This document shows, in pieces, positions 7,691 through 14,796 of a stretch of DNA of 18,650 nucleotides. The translations under genes were made by a program, and so were the position numbers. The notes beneath the pieces are model-generated. The model was given only the letters and a program-made list of their open reading frames with translations, was not told where the DNA came from and searched no databases. This DNA comes from Ruminococcaceae bacterium UBA7030 (lineage in GTDB: Bacteria; Bacillota; Clostridia; Oscillospirales; Acutalibacteraceae), in contig DLBD01000068.1 of assembly GCA_002494125.1 (NCBI GenBank), positions 1-18,650 of the forward strand, written 5' to 3'. The stretch's first letter is position 1. Every line of letters starts with the position of its first letter.

Positions 7691-8644
7691 ATGTATATTT
7701 TCAAACTTAAGCCTGTTTTTAAGGATTACATTTGGGGAGGAAACAGACTCAAAACGGATTTCGGATTTGAAAGCGACCTCGACAAGCTCGCCGAGGGCTG
7801 GATGCTTTCCTGCCACAAGGACGGCAAAAACACAATAGAAAACGGCGAGTATGCCGGAAGAGAGCTTGAAGAGGTTATCGAGAAAGTCGGCAAGGAAAAG
7901 CTTGTCGGAAAAAGAAGTCTTGATTTCCCTTACTTCCCTGTTCTTATCAAGCTTATTGACGCTAAAAATGATTTGTCGATTCAGGTGCATCCCGACAACG
8001 ATTATGCAAAAAGAGTTGAACACGAATTTGGTAAAACGGAAATATGGTATGTACTTGACGCAACCGAAGACGCAAAACTCGTTTACGGCTTCAAGGAAAA
8101 AATTACCAGCAAACAATTTCGCAGGGCAATTGAAGAAAACACACTAATGGACGTTCTAAATCAGGTGCCTGTTAAAAAGGGAGATTTATTCTTTATTGAA
8201 GCCGGCACTGTTCACGCTATCGGTAAAGGCACACTTATTGCAGAGATTCAACAAAACTCTAACAGTACGTACAGAGTATACGACTACGGAAGGCTTGGAG
8301 CTGACGGAAAGCCGAGAGAGCTTCATATTGAAAAGGCGGTTGACGTATCAAAAACCGAGCCGCCAAAATATGAGATTAAGCCTTTCGGAGAAGCTGAAGC
8401 GCATAACGGCTTTACTTCAACCCTTTTAACAAAATGTGATTTGTTCACTGTAAATCATTATGATGTTTTCAAAAGCGTTTCTCTTTTCGCTGATGAAGAA
8501 AGCTTCAACCACGTACTTGTTGTTGACGGCAGCGGTGATATAAACGGCGAGGGACTAAAAAAAGGCGACAGCTTCTTCGTTCCCGCAGGCTTTGGGAAAT
8601 ATACAATTAGCGGCAAATGTGAAATCATTGTTACAAGTATTTAG
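7691..8644 (+). CDS. manA: Class I mannose-6-phosphate isomerase
   Basis: 317 aa, close to the roughly 315 aa of Bacillus-type ManA. It interconverts mannose 6-phosphate and fructose 6-phosphate, joining mannose use to glycolysis or feeding GDP-mannose. The fold is a zinc cupin: the metal ligands are seen as Gln98 and His100 (IQVHPD), Glu117 (GKTEIWY) and His175 (AGTVHAIG). The catalytic Arg is probably in STYRVYDYGR (192-201). WGG near residue 15 and the C-terminal small cupin-like part (about 235-317) also fit. The start at 7691 was chosen because GAAAGG (7675-7680) lies 10 bases upstream and the family begins near this Met; an in-frame TTG at 7673 would overlap that site. No sugar transporter sits next to it. 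Confidence 0.93.
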   Translation: MYIFKLKPVFKDYIWGGNRLKTDFGFESDLDKLAEGWMLSCHKDGKNTIENGEYAGRELEEVIEKVGKEKLVGKRSLDFPYFPVLIKLIDAKNDLSIQVHPDNDYAKRVEHEFGKTEIWYVLDATEDAKLVYGFKEKITSKQFRRAIEENTLMDVLNQVPVKKGDLFFIEAGTVHAIGKGTLIAEIQQNSNSTYRVYDYGRLGADGKPRELHIEKAVDVSKTEPPKYEIKPFGEAEAHNGFTSTLLTKCDLFTVNHYDVFKSVSLFADEESFNHVLVVDGSGDINGEGLKKGDSFFVPAGFGKYTISGKCEIIVTSI

Positions 8645-8664
8645 TTAAAATTTTATATTTCGTG

Positions 8665-8707
8665 AATAAAAGTCATAAATAGTGCGATACTATATATGAC
8701 TTTTATT
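8665..8707. repeat. 43-bp imperfect palindrome between manA and the DUF378 gene
   Basis: AATAAAAGTCATA (8665-8677) is perfectly repeated inverted at 8695-8707. Inside it ATAGT (8679-8683) pairs with ACTAT (8689-8693) around loop GCGAT, leaving one A-A mismatch. The stem totals 18 base pairs. No T-run directly follows the stem, so it is not a canonical terminator. It ends 3 bases before the GGGGTGAT ribosome binding site of the next gene. Confidence 0.75.
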
Positions 8708-8721
8708 TATGGGGTGATAAA

Positions 8722-8928
8722 ATGAAGATTGTAAACAGAATAGCGTTAATTCTTACGATTATCGGCGGAATTAACTGGGGACTTATCGGATTGTTCAAAT
8801 TTGATTTAGTTGCATGGATATTCTCCGGACAGGACTCTGTTATGTCGAGAATTATCTATTCTCTTGTAGGCATTGCGGCACTTTGGTGCATAAGTCTTCT
8901 TTTCAATAACAGAATGATTGAGGACTGA
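8722..8928 (+). CDS. DUF378 family small membrane protein (YuzA-like)
   Basis: 68 aa. The family motif GGINWGLIGLF (15-25) follows a first hydrophobic helix that begins at about residue 5, and a second membrane helix spans about 41-62 (IIYSLVGIAALWCISLLF). The linker DLVAWIFSG is typical. Both Pfam DUF378 motif and length fit. The function of the family is unknown. The ATG is preceded by GGGGTGAT (8711-8718). No promoter is obvious in the 77-base gap after manA, so it may be read from the manA transcript through the palindrome. An intrinsic terminator follows. Confidence 0.88.
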   Translation: MKIVNRIALILTIIGGINWGLIGLFKFDLVAWIFSGQDSVMSRIIYSLVGIAALWCISLLFNNRMIED

Positions 8929-8938
8929 TAACATAAAG

Positions 8939-8976
8939 AAAGCAAGGAATCCGTGAAGATTTCTTGCTTTTTTATA
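8939..8976 (+). terminator. Intrinsic terminator after the DUF378 gene
   Basis: AAAGCAAGGAATC (8939-8951) pairs with GATTTCTTGCTTT (8958-8970) with one G-U pair and a 6-base loop, followed by more T residues to 8973. It closes the manA-DUF378 unit before the antiporter promoter. Confidence 0.9.
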
Positions 8977-8988
8977 TTTTTACATATA

Positions 8989-9017
8989 TTGACACATTAT
9001 AAGTATTATGATAAAAT
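8989..9017 (+). promoter_or_regulatory. Strong sigma-A promoter of the NhaC-family antiporter
   Basis: A perfect TTGACA (8989-8994) stands 17 bases from TAAAAT (9012-9017, 5 of 6). A TG one base before the -10 (9009-9010) makes it an extended -10 promoter. It is the closest match to consensus in the window. The leader is about 45 bases, ending in GGAGGA (9056-9061), 6 bases before the ATG. Confidence 0.8.
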
Positions 9018-9067
9018 TATTTATTATTGTATAAAAATACAATACAAAAAAATTCGGAGGAGAAATT

Positions 9068-10921
9068 ATGGTACAAAACAGAAAAAGAATTGCCATAGCA
9101 TCTTTCATCGCTGTGATTATGCTTATGTTCTCGCTATCGGGTTTCAGCGCATTTGCTGACGAGCCTGAGGTTGCAGATGAAGGCACACTTTTAATCGCTA
9201 CAAACGAAGAAAGCAGCGGTGTTGTTGTTGACGTTGACGGCGAAGAGACGGAATATGACCTCTCACAGTATTCGGTTGAGGACGGTGCCGGCGCATCAGA
9301 CTATGTTGACAGCTATGCAGACAATCTTACAAACGACTCAAACTTTGAAGAGAATATCTCGACTGCACTTGCAACGGTAAGAGAAACCATCGGCTCGTAC
9401 GCAACCGTATGGTCGCTTCTTCCGCCGATTATCGCTATTGTTCTTGCACTTATAACTAAAGAGGTTTATTCTTCACTCTTTATCGGTATTCTTGCAGGCG
9501 GTGTGATTTATTCGGGCTTCAATTTTGAAACTACTGTTGTTCACGTTTTCCAAGACGGTTTCATTAACACTATTGCCGATTCATACAATATCGGTATTAT
9601 AATCTTCCTTGTTCTTTTAGGCTCGCTTGTTGCTATGATGAACAAGACCGGCGGTTCGGCTGCGTTCGGAAGATGGACAGCTACACATATAAAATCGAGA
9701 GTCGGCGCTCAGCTTGCTACTATTGCGCTCGGCATACTTATCTTTGTCGACGACTATTTCAACTGTCTTACAGTCGGCTCTGTTATGCGTCCCGTTACCG
9801 ATAAGAAAAACATATCAAGAGAAAAGCTTGCTTACCTTATTGATGCAACGGCTGCTCCTGTTTGTATCATAGCTCCTATTTCGTCTTGGGCTGCTGCCGT
9901 TGCGGGCTTTGCAAAGGGTGCAGGAGCTGATAGCGGAATGTCGCTTTTCATTCAGGCTATACCGTATAACTTCTATGCTCTTCTCACAATTGTTATGATG
10001 ATATTTATTTCAGTATCAAAATTCGATTACGGTACAATGAAGAAGTTTGAGGCTGCCGCAATTGAAGGACATGCTGTTGAGGAGAAAAACCCGTCACACA
10101 GCGACGAAATCAAGGTTAATTCAAAGGGCAAGGTTATCGACCTTCTTATCCCTGTAATTTTCCTTATCATTGCTTGCGTTATAGGCATGATTTATTCAGG
10201 CGGTTTCTTTACCGCTGATTCAGGATTTTATCACGATTTCATAGGCTCCTTCTCTGAAAGTGACGCCTCGGTAGGTCTTGTATTCGGATCATTTATTACA
10301 ATTATATTTGCTATTATCTATTTCCTTTGCAGAAGAGTTATCAGCTTTAAGGACTGCATGGAGGCTATTCCTGAAGGCTTCAAAGCAATGGTACCTGCAA
10401 TTCTTATTCTTTGCTGCGCTTGGACGCTCAAGACTATGACTGATTCACTCGGTGCAAAAATATTCATTTCACAGCTTATTGAAGGCTCTGCATCAGGATT
10501 TCAGATGCTTCTTCCTGCAATCATCTTCCTTATTGCAGTTGGGCTTTCATTTGCAACCGGTACATCATGGGGTACATTCGGCATACTTATTCCGATTGTT
10601 CTCAGCGTATTCAGCGGCACAGACGGTCCTATCACAATCATTGCAATTTCTGCTTGTATGGCAGGTGCGGTTTGCGGCGACCACTGCTCACCTATTTCGG
10701 ACACAACAATTATGGCATCCGCAGGTGCTGAGTGTAACCACTTAAACCATGTATCAACACAGCTTCCGTATGCGCTTACAGTTGCAGGCGTATCTTTTGT
10801 AAGCTACATTGTTGCAGGCTTTGTTCAGTCAGCTTGGATTTCACTTCCGATTGCAATCGCTCTTATGATTGTATGTCTTGTAGTTATCAAGGCTGTTACC
10901 GGAAAGAAAAAGACTGCATAA
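9068..10921 (+). CDS. NhaC-family Na+/H+ antiporter with signal peptide and extracytoplasmic N-terminal extension
   Basis: 617 aa. From about residue 112 to the end the protein is a polytopic transporter of the Na_H_antiporter family (Pfam PF03553): a dozen or so hydrophobic segments, LLPPIIAIVLALITKEV at the start of the domain, GILIFVDDYFNC, and CGDHCSPISDTTIMAS near the C-terminus, which is a hallmark. Relatives exchange Na+ for H+, but some carry organic acids or amino acids. Before the domain, residues 1-30 look like a cleavable signal peptide (basic NRKR, hydrophobic core, AFA at 28-30), followed by about 80 residues rich in Asp and Glu with no membrane segment. Many NhaC homologues lack such an extension. 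It is monocistronic, with a strong promoter and a terminator after the stop. The substrate cannot be set from sequence. Confidence 0.88.
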   Translation: MVQNRKRIAIASFIAVIMLMFSLSGFSAFADEPEVADEGTLLIATNEESSGVVVDVDGEETEYDLSQYSVEDGAGASDYVDSYADNLTNDSNFEENISTALATVRETIGSYATVWSLLPPIIAIVLALITKEVYSSLFIGILAGGVIYSGFNFETTVVHVFQDGFINTIADSYNIGIIIFLVLLGSLVAMMNKTGGSAAFGRWTATHIKSRVGAQLATIALGILIFVDDYFNCLTVGSVMRPVTDKKNISREKLAYLIDATAAPVCIIAPISSWAAAVAGFAKGAGADSGMSLFIQAIPYNFYALLTIVMMIFISVSKFDYGTMKKFEAAAIEGHAVEEKNPSHSDEIKVNSKGKVIDLLIPVIFLIIACVIGMIYSGGFFTADSGFYHDFIGSFSESDASVGLVFGSFITIIFAIIYFLCRRVISFKDCMEAIPEGFKAMVPAILILCCAWTLKTMTDSLGAKIFISQLIEGSASGFQMLLPAIIFLIAVGLSFATGTSWGTFGILIPIVLSVFSGTDGPITIIAISACMAGAVCGDHCSPISDTTIMASAGAECNHLNHVSTQLPYALTVAGVSFVSYIVAGFVQSAWISLPIAIALMIVCLVVIKAVTGKKKTA

Positions 10922-10942
10922 ATAATAAAATGCATATTGTTA

Positions 10943-10970
10943 GGGCGCCTTTGAAGGGCGCCCATTTTTT
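10943..10970 (+). terminator. Intrinsic terminator after the antiporter gene
   Basis: GGGCGCC (10943-10949) pairs with GGCGCCC (10957-10963) around a 7-base loop, followed by six T residues (10965-10970). On the minus strand the hairpin is not followed by a T-run, so it is a poor terminator for the convergent sigE gene. Confidence 0.88.
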
Positions 10971-10975
10971 GTTCT

Positions 10976-11674
10976 TTATATCTGCATTGATATCAGACGT
11001 TGTTTAAGCTTTTCAAGTATACGTTTTTCAAGACGGCTTATATAGGACTGAGAAATACCCATAAGGTCTGCAAGCTGCTTTTGTGTTCTCGGCTCTTCGC
11101 CGTAAAGTCCGAAACGTTTTACCATAAGCTCCTGCTCTTTTGGCGAAAGTGTTTCAACAACGGATACGAGAAGCCGCTTTTCATCATCATATTCAAGCTC
11201 GTCGTAGACGTCGTCAGGCTCAGTTCCGAGAACATCGCGAAGTGTCAGCTCGTTGCCGTCCCAGTCAATTGAAAGAGGCTCGTCAAATGATATTTCGCTT
11301 TTCATATTATTGACCTTACGAAGATGCATTAATATTTCGTTTTCAATACAGCGTGACGCATATGTAGCAAGCTTAATATTCTTATCGGGATTAAAGGTCT
11401 TAACCGCTTTCATAAGCCCGATTGTACCGATTGAAACAAGGTCCTCGGTTGAGGTTGTTTTGCTTTCAAACTTTTTGGCAATATAAACAACAAGTCGGAG
11501 ATTATGAGTAATTAAAAGGTCGCGGTTTGAAAAATCGCCGTTTCTGATTTCCTGCGTAATCTCCTGTTCCCTTTCCTTTGAAAGCGGTGGAGGAAGTGCT
11601 TCGGGACCGTTTATATAAAAGCATTTTTGCTTTCTGAATAGTCTTATTATTATCTGTTTTATTCTTTTTAACAT
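10976..11674 (-). CDS. sigE: RNA polymerase sporulation sigma factor SigE (pro-sigma-E)
   Basis: 232 aa, sigma-70 family. It directs early mother-cell gene expression during endospore formation. A basic amphipathic pro-sequence (about residues 1-17) precedes CFYINGPEALPPPL, which aligns with the mature start of Bacillus sigma-E. Region 2 spans about 53-122 with NLRLVVYIAKKF and YASRCIENEILMHLR; EISFDEPLSIDWDGNEL is diagnostic for SigE rather than SigK, SigF or SigG. The region 4 helix-turn-helix is at about 197-222 (MGISQSYISRLEKRI). The start was placed at ATG 11674, one base after the spoIIGA stop, with AAAGGGTGA correctly spaced; an upstream GTG at 11683 lies directly on that Shine-Dalgarno. 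The pro-sequence seems about ten residues shorter than in Bacillus. sigG, often next in Clostridia and Bacilli, is absent here. Confidence 0.95.
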   Translation of the reverse strand: MLKRIKQIIIRLFRKQKCFYINGPEALPPPLSKEREQEITQEIRNGDFSNRDLLITHNLRLVVYIAKKFESKTTSTEDLVSIGTIGLMKAVKTFNPDKNIKLATYASRCIENEILMHLRKVNNMKSEISFDEPLSIDWDGNELTLRDVLGTEPDDVYDELEYDDEKRLLVSVVETLSPKEQELMVKRFGLYGEEPRTQKQLADLMGISQSYISRLEKRILEKLKQRLISMQI

Positions 11675-11675
11675 A

Positions 11676-12467
11676 TCATTCACCCTTTAATAATTCTTGG
11701 CTGAGTATTAACGAAAAGTCCTTTGATGAAATATCCGACAATGCAACATACACCTTATCACATGAAAGCGTTTTACCGTTTACGCTTATATCAAGTCTGT
11801 CAGGTCGAAACGCTTTTAACATTCCGTCACCTCCCACTGTGTTATATGGTATTACTCTGTCGCATTTTTCATTGACTTTATTCTTATCTGCAATTACTAC
11901 GGGGTAGTTTGAAAACGGCTCGTGAAGTCTGTTGCCGCTGTCAAGAAATGCGTAAAGTGAATACTCTCTGTCTTCCTTATAAAGCTTTACGAAATATATC
12001 TCCTTACGGCTTAAAATCCTGTTATGAAGGTGAATAACACCAACTGATATCAGATAAGCAAAAAGTGCGCTTATAAGAAGTACCGGTGCTGAAATATTAA
12101 AATATACAATACTGTTATTCACCCTGAATGCATCTGTTTTGAACAGAAAATCAAAGCCGACAATTATACCGAGAAAAAGAAGATTTGAAAAATAAAAAAT
12201 AACCAGTCGTCTAAAAAACACGGTACATCTGACAAATCCGAAGGCAACAATAATGATTATAAAGGATATCAGAAGCTTTGCTAACGCGGACAAAAATATA
12301 AACCTTTCATCAAGAAAGATTGAAAGCGAATACACGCCGCCTATCAGCGACGACAACACAAGGCGGTATGTTTTGCCTTTAATTTTTGAAAGAAAGGCAG
12401 TAAAAAGCAGTAAAAGATATGTAATAAAAAAATTTACTACAAACAAAACGTCAACATATATATTCAA
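11676..12467 (-). CDS. spoIIGA: Sigma-E processing peptidase SpoIIGA
   Basis: 263 aa. It is the membrane aspartic protease that cleaves pro-sigma-E after a signal from the forespore. Five hydrophobic helices fill the N-terminal half (roughly residues 4-26, 37-52, 57-78, 87-108 and 124-146). The cytoplasmic protease domain follows, with the catalytic Asp176 in FLDSGN (the DTGN motif of other SpoIIGA proteins). AFRPDR and LILSQELL at the C-terminus match the family's end, so it is complete though shorter than the 309-aa Bacillus protein. The start is TTG at 12467, because MxIYVDVLFVVN is the family's N-terminus and GAGAGGGG lies 8 bases upstream. The next gene is its substrate sigE, one base downstream. 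The promoter probably lies in the 57-base gap after the cyclophilin gene. Confidence 0.93.
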   Translation of the reverse strand: MNIYVDVLFVVNFFITYLLLLFTAFLSKIKGKTYRLVLSSLIGGVYSLSIFLDERFIFLSALAKLLISFIIIIVAFGFVRCTVFFRRLVIFYFSNLLFLGIIVGFDFLFKTDAFRVNNSIVYFNISAPVLLISALFAYLISVGVIHLHNRILSRKEIYFVKLYKEDREYSLYAFLDSGNRLHEPFSNYPVVIADKNKVNEKCDRVIPYNTVGGDGMLKAFRPDRLDISVNGKTLSCDKVYVALSDISSKDFSLILSQELLKGE

Positions 12468-12512
12468 AAAAATACCCCTCTCACAGATAATTATAATCTG
12501 CGAAAGGGGTAT
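12466..12512 (-). terminator. Terminator of the cyclophilin operon, overlapping the spoIIGA start region
   Basis: On the minus strand 12512-12496 pairs with 12488-12472: 17 pairs including two G-U, around the loop TATAATT. Seven T residues follow (12472-12466). The T-run runs into the spoIIGA TTG start codon, and the 3' arm contains the spoIIGA Shine-Dalgarno GAGAGGGG. Confidence 0.88.
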
Positions 12513-12523
12513 ATTTTGTCACA
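12490..12523 (-). promoter_or_regulatory. Candidate Spo0A-dependent sigma-A promoter of spoIIGA-sigE with an 0A-box-like site
   Basis: On the minus strand a perfect -10 TATAAT (12495-12490) lies 21 bases from GTGACA (12522-12517, 5 of 6 of a -35). Long spacing of 21-22 bases is known for Spo0A-activated promoters such as spoIIG and spoIIE of Bacillus. The plus strand of the -35 region reads TTTGTCACA (12515-12523), 8 of 9 to the Spo0A box TTTGTCRAA. A second 8 of 9 match, CTTGTCGAA, lies upstream at 12589-12597 inside the cyclophilin gene. Predicted transcription starts near 12483, leaving a leader of about 16 bases with the Shine-Dalgarno. Confidence 0.55.
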
Positions 12524-12524
12524 A

Positions 12525-13082
12525 TTAATCTTCGATTTCAATAGTTTCTATTACCACGTCATACACAGGCTTGTCAGCCATACCTGTTCTTGTCGAAGCA
12601 ATATCGTCAAGGACGTCGGAGCCGTCGGTAATTCTGCCGAATACGGTATGGTGAAAATCAAGCCAGGGAGTTCCGCCGACTTCTTTATAAGTGTCGATAA
12701 CCTCCTGCGGATATCCTCTGTCCTTTAATCCCTCCATCTGTGACAAAAGGCTGTCAGGAACTTCCTTCGCCTGAACAATGAAAAACTGAGAGCCATTTGT
12801 ATTGGGACCGCTGTTAGCCATTGAAAGCGCACCGTAATAGTTTCTTGCGTCAATGGAAAACTCATCCTCAAAAGACTTTCCCCAAATTGACTCGCCGCCC
12901 GTACCGGTGCCTGTCGGATCGCCGCCCTGAATCATAAAATCTTTAATTACTCTGTGGAAGATGAGTCCGTCATAGTAGCCGTTTTTTGCATGGGTTGTAA
13001 AATTTTCAACCGTCTTTGGTGCAATCTCTTCATAAAGGTCAAAGGTCATATCGCCTTTATTTGTCTTAATTATAGCCTTCAT
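12525..13082 (-). CDS. Cyclophilin-type peptidyl-prolyl cis-trans isomerase
   Basis: 185 aa, no signal peptide, so cytoplasmic. It speeds proline cis-trans isomerization in protein folding. The catalytic segment FHRVIKDFMIQGGD contains Arg44, Phe49 and Gln52; GTGTGGESIWG and NTNGSQFFI follow, and FHHTVFGRI near residues 143-151 supplies the conserved His. Between GSQFFI and the conserved Trp140 it carries an insertion of about 30 residues, a loop seen in many clostridial cyclophilins. AAAGGAG lies 7 bases upstream of the ATG. It starts 14 bases after the GH2 stop, so it is probably the last gene of the peptidase-ABC-GH2 transcript, ending at the hairpin at 12466-12512. Confidence 0.93.
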   Translation of the reverse strand: MKAIIKTNKGDMTFDLYEEIAPKTVENFTTHAKNGYYDGLIFHRVIKDFMIQGGDPTGTGTGGESIWGKSFEDEFSIDARNYYGALSMANSGPNTNGSQFFIVQAKEVPDSLLSQMEGLKDRGYPQEVIDTYKEVGGTPWLDFHHTVFGRITDGSDVLDDIASTRTGMADKPVYDVVIETIEIED

Positions 13083-13096
13083 ATTAATCTCCTTTA

Positions 13097-14794
13097 TTAT
13101 AAATGCATTTTTGAATTGATATCACGGAGTACCTCTTTATCAATTTTGAGGACCTTACGGTCATAGGTCATAAGACCGTTAAGCTCATCCTCAACATCGG
13201 TAACCTGGGTGTAAACCGTGGCGCTGAGTCCGGTATTAATCTGAGGGATAATAGTCTTATTGAAAAGCTTTTTATATGCCTTTGTAAGACTCTCTTTGCT
13301 TTTATAAATCTTATAGCCGAACATCTTATTATTAAAGGTGTGACCGTTTATTCTCTGACTGAAACCGCCAAACTCCGAAAGGACATATGCCCTATCACCT
13401 GTTTTAACTTTAATCGGCGTAAAATAAATATGCTTTGAAATAACATCGCTTACGCCCATATCATGCCAACCGGAAGCGGAGTCGACAATTCTTGTTGCAT
13501 CAAGCTCTTTTAACATATGATAAGCCTTGGTACTGTCAAACTGTCCCCAGCCTTCATTAAAAGGCACCCACACAGCGATACAGGGGCAGTTATAGAGGTA
13601 GGAAACCTCTTCCTCAAGCTCCTGATAATAAAGCTCTCTTCCCTCTTTATCCTCGCGGTGAAAGTTTTTATAAACAGTATCATCAAGCTTGATTCCGACA
13701 AAAGGAATTGCCGAAACCTCAAGCCCGTAATTTCCGCCGCCGTTTACCATATCCTGCCAAACAATAATTCCGTTTACATCGCAGTAATGATACCATAAAA
13801 GCGGTTCAATTTTAATATGCTTTCGAAGCATATTAAATCCTGCGGACTTGACAGTTTTAACGTCGAACTCCATAGCCTCATTAGATGGCGGTGTAAGAAA
13901 GCCGTCGGGATAATAGCCCTGGTCAAGAAGTCCGTTATGGAAATATGGCTTGTTATTAAGAAAGAGCCTTTTAATGCCGTTTTCGTCGATACCTACCGAG
14001 AACTTCCGCATACCGAAATAGGACTTTATTCTTTCGCCGCACGACTCAAATACAACTTTATAAAGAAACGGACTTTCAGGGCTCCAGCTTTTGAAGTCGG
14101 GAATTTTTACGACATTCTCCCTACAGGAAGCAACAAGCTCGTCTCCGTCATAAATCTTAACATAAAAATCATCCGTACCCTCATAATCGAAACGCACCTG
14201 TGAATTATCATAGTCGGGTGTAATTTTAACTGATTTAAGATATTCCTTCGGCGTAGATTCAAGCCATACCGTCTGCCAGATACCGCTTTGTGCGGTGTAC
14301 CAGATGCCGCCTCTTTTGGTCTTTTGCTTGCCACGTGAAAAAGAATTTGTGTCGGTATAGTCGAGAACATCAACAACAAGAGTGTTTTCTCCGTCGCAAA
14401 TAAGGTCGGTAAGCTCAATGGTAAATGCAGTGTAACCTCCTCTATGAAAGCCCGCCTTTTTACCGTTCAGGTAAACGGTTGCTATCTGGTCAACTGCACC
14501 GAAATTGATAAACACCCTGCCTTTATTAAAGCCCTCGGGCAAGATAAATGTTCTTTTATAGAAAAGATGCTCGCCCGGATGAAGCATTCTCTTTACGCCT
14601 GAAAGCTCTGTTTCAGGAGAAAAAGGAACAACTATTTCAGACGAAAAGCGCGTCGGAATTTCAGCTGAACCTGAAATAGTATATTTCCACACGCCGTTTA
14701 AGTTTATATAACTGTCCCTTACAAACTGCGGTCTTGGATATTCCGGAAGCGGACAGCTTTTGTCGAGATTTTCACCCCATATGGTTTTAAGCAT
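13097..14794 (-). CDS. Glycoside hydrolase family 2 protein, cytoplasmic, substrate unknown
   Basis: 565 aa, short for GH2, closer to beta-glucuronidases than to LacZ. Residues about 1-185 are the jelly-roll sugar-binding domain (PRPQF, NLNGVWKYTISG, FYKRTF, VYLNGKKAGFHRGGYTAF). A reduced immunoglobulin-like domain follows at about 186-265, then the TIM barrel to the end. The acid/base Glu414 is in PFNEGWGQFD and the nucleophile is probably Glu474 in VLSEFGG, so the enzyme should be active by a retaining mechanism. There is no signal peptide, implying action on imported or internal glycosides. GGAGGT (14806-14801) lies 6 bases before the ATG; the ABC transporter stop is 2 bases upstream, so they are coupled. 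Beta-galactosidase, beta-glucuronidase or another activity cannot be told apart by eye. Confidence 0.9.
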   Translation of the reverse strand: MLKTIWGENLDKSCPLPEYPRPQFVRDSYINLNGVWKYTISGSAEIPTRFSSEIVVPFSPETELSGVKRMLHPGEHLFYKRTFILPEGFNKGRVFINFGAVDQIATVYLNGKKAGFHRGGYTAFTIELTDLICDGENTLVVDVLDYTDTNSFSRGKQKTKRGGIWYTAQSGIWQTVWLESTPKEYLKSVKITPDYDNSQVRFDYEGTDDFYVKIYDGDELVASCRENVVKIPDFKSWSPESPFLYKVVFESCGERIKSYFGMRKFSVGIDENGIKRLFLNNKPYFHNGLLDQGYYPDGFLTPPSNEAMEFDVKTVKSAGFNMLRKHIKIEPLLWYHYCDVNGIIVWQDMVNGGGNYGLEVSAIPFVGIKLDDTVYKNFHREDKEGRELYYQELEEEVSYLYNCPCIAVWVPFNEGWGQFDSTKAYHMLKELDATRIVDSASGWHDMGVSDVISKHIYFTPIKVKTGDRAYVLSEFGGFSQRINGHTFNNKMFGYKIYKSKESLTKAYKKLFNKTIIPQINTGLSATVYTQVTDVEDELNGLMTYDRKVLKIDKEVLRDINSKMHL

Positions 14795-14796
14795 AA

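Noticed and set aside
7655..8116. 153-codon minus-strand frame antisense to manA
   Set aside because: No start signal, and it overlaps well-conserved manA coding sequence.
8953..9186. Small overlapping frames on both strands around the antiporter promoter
   Set aside because: They cover the terminator and near-consensus promoter, lack ribosome binding sites and resemble no family.
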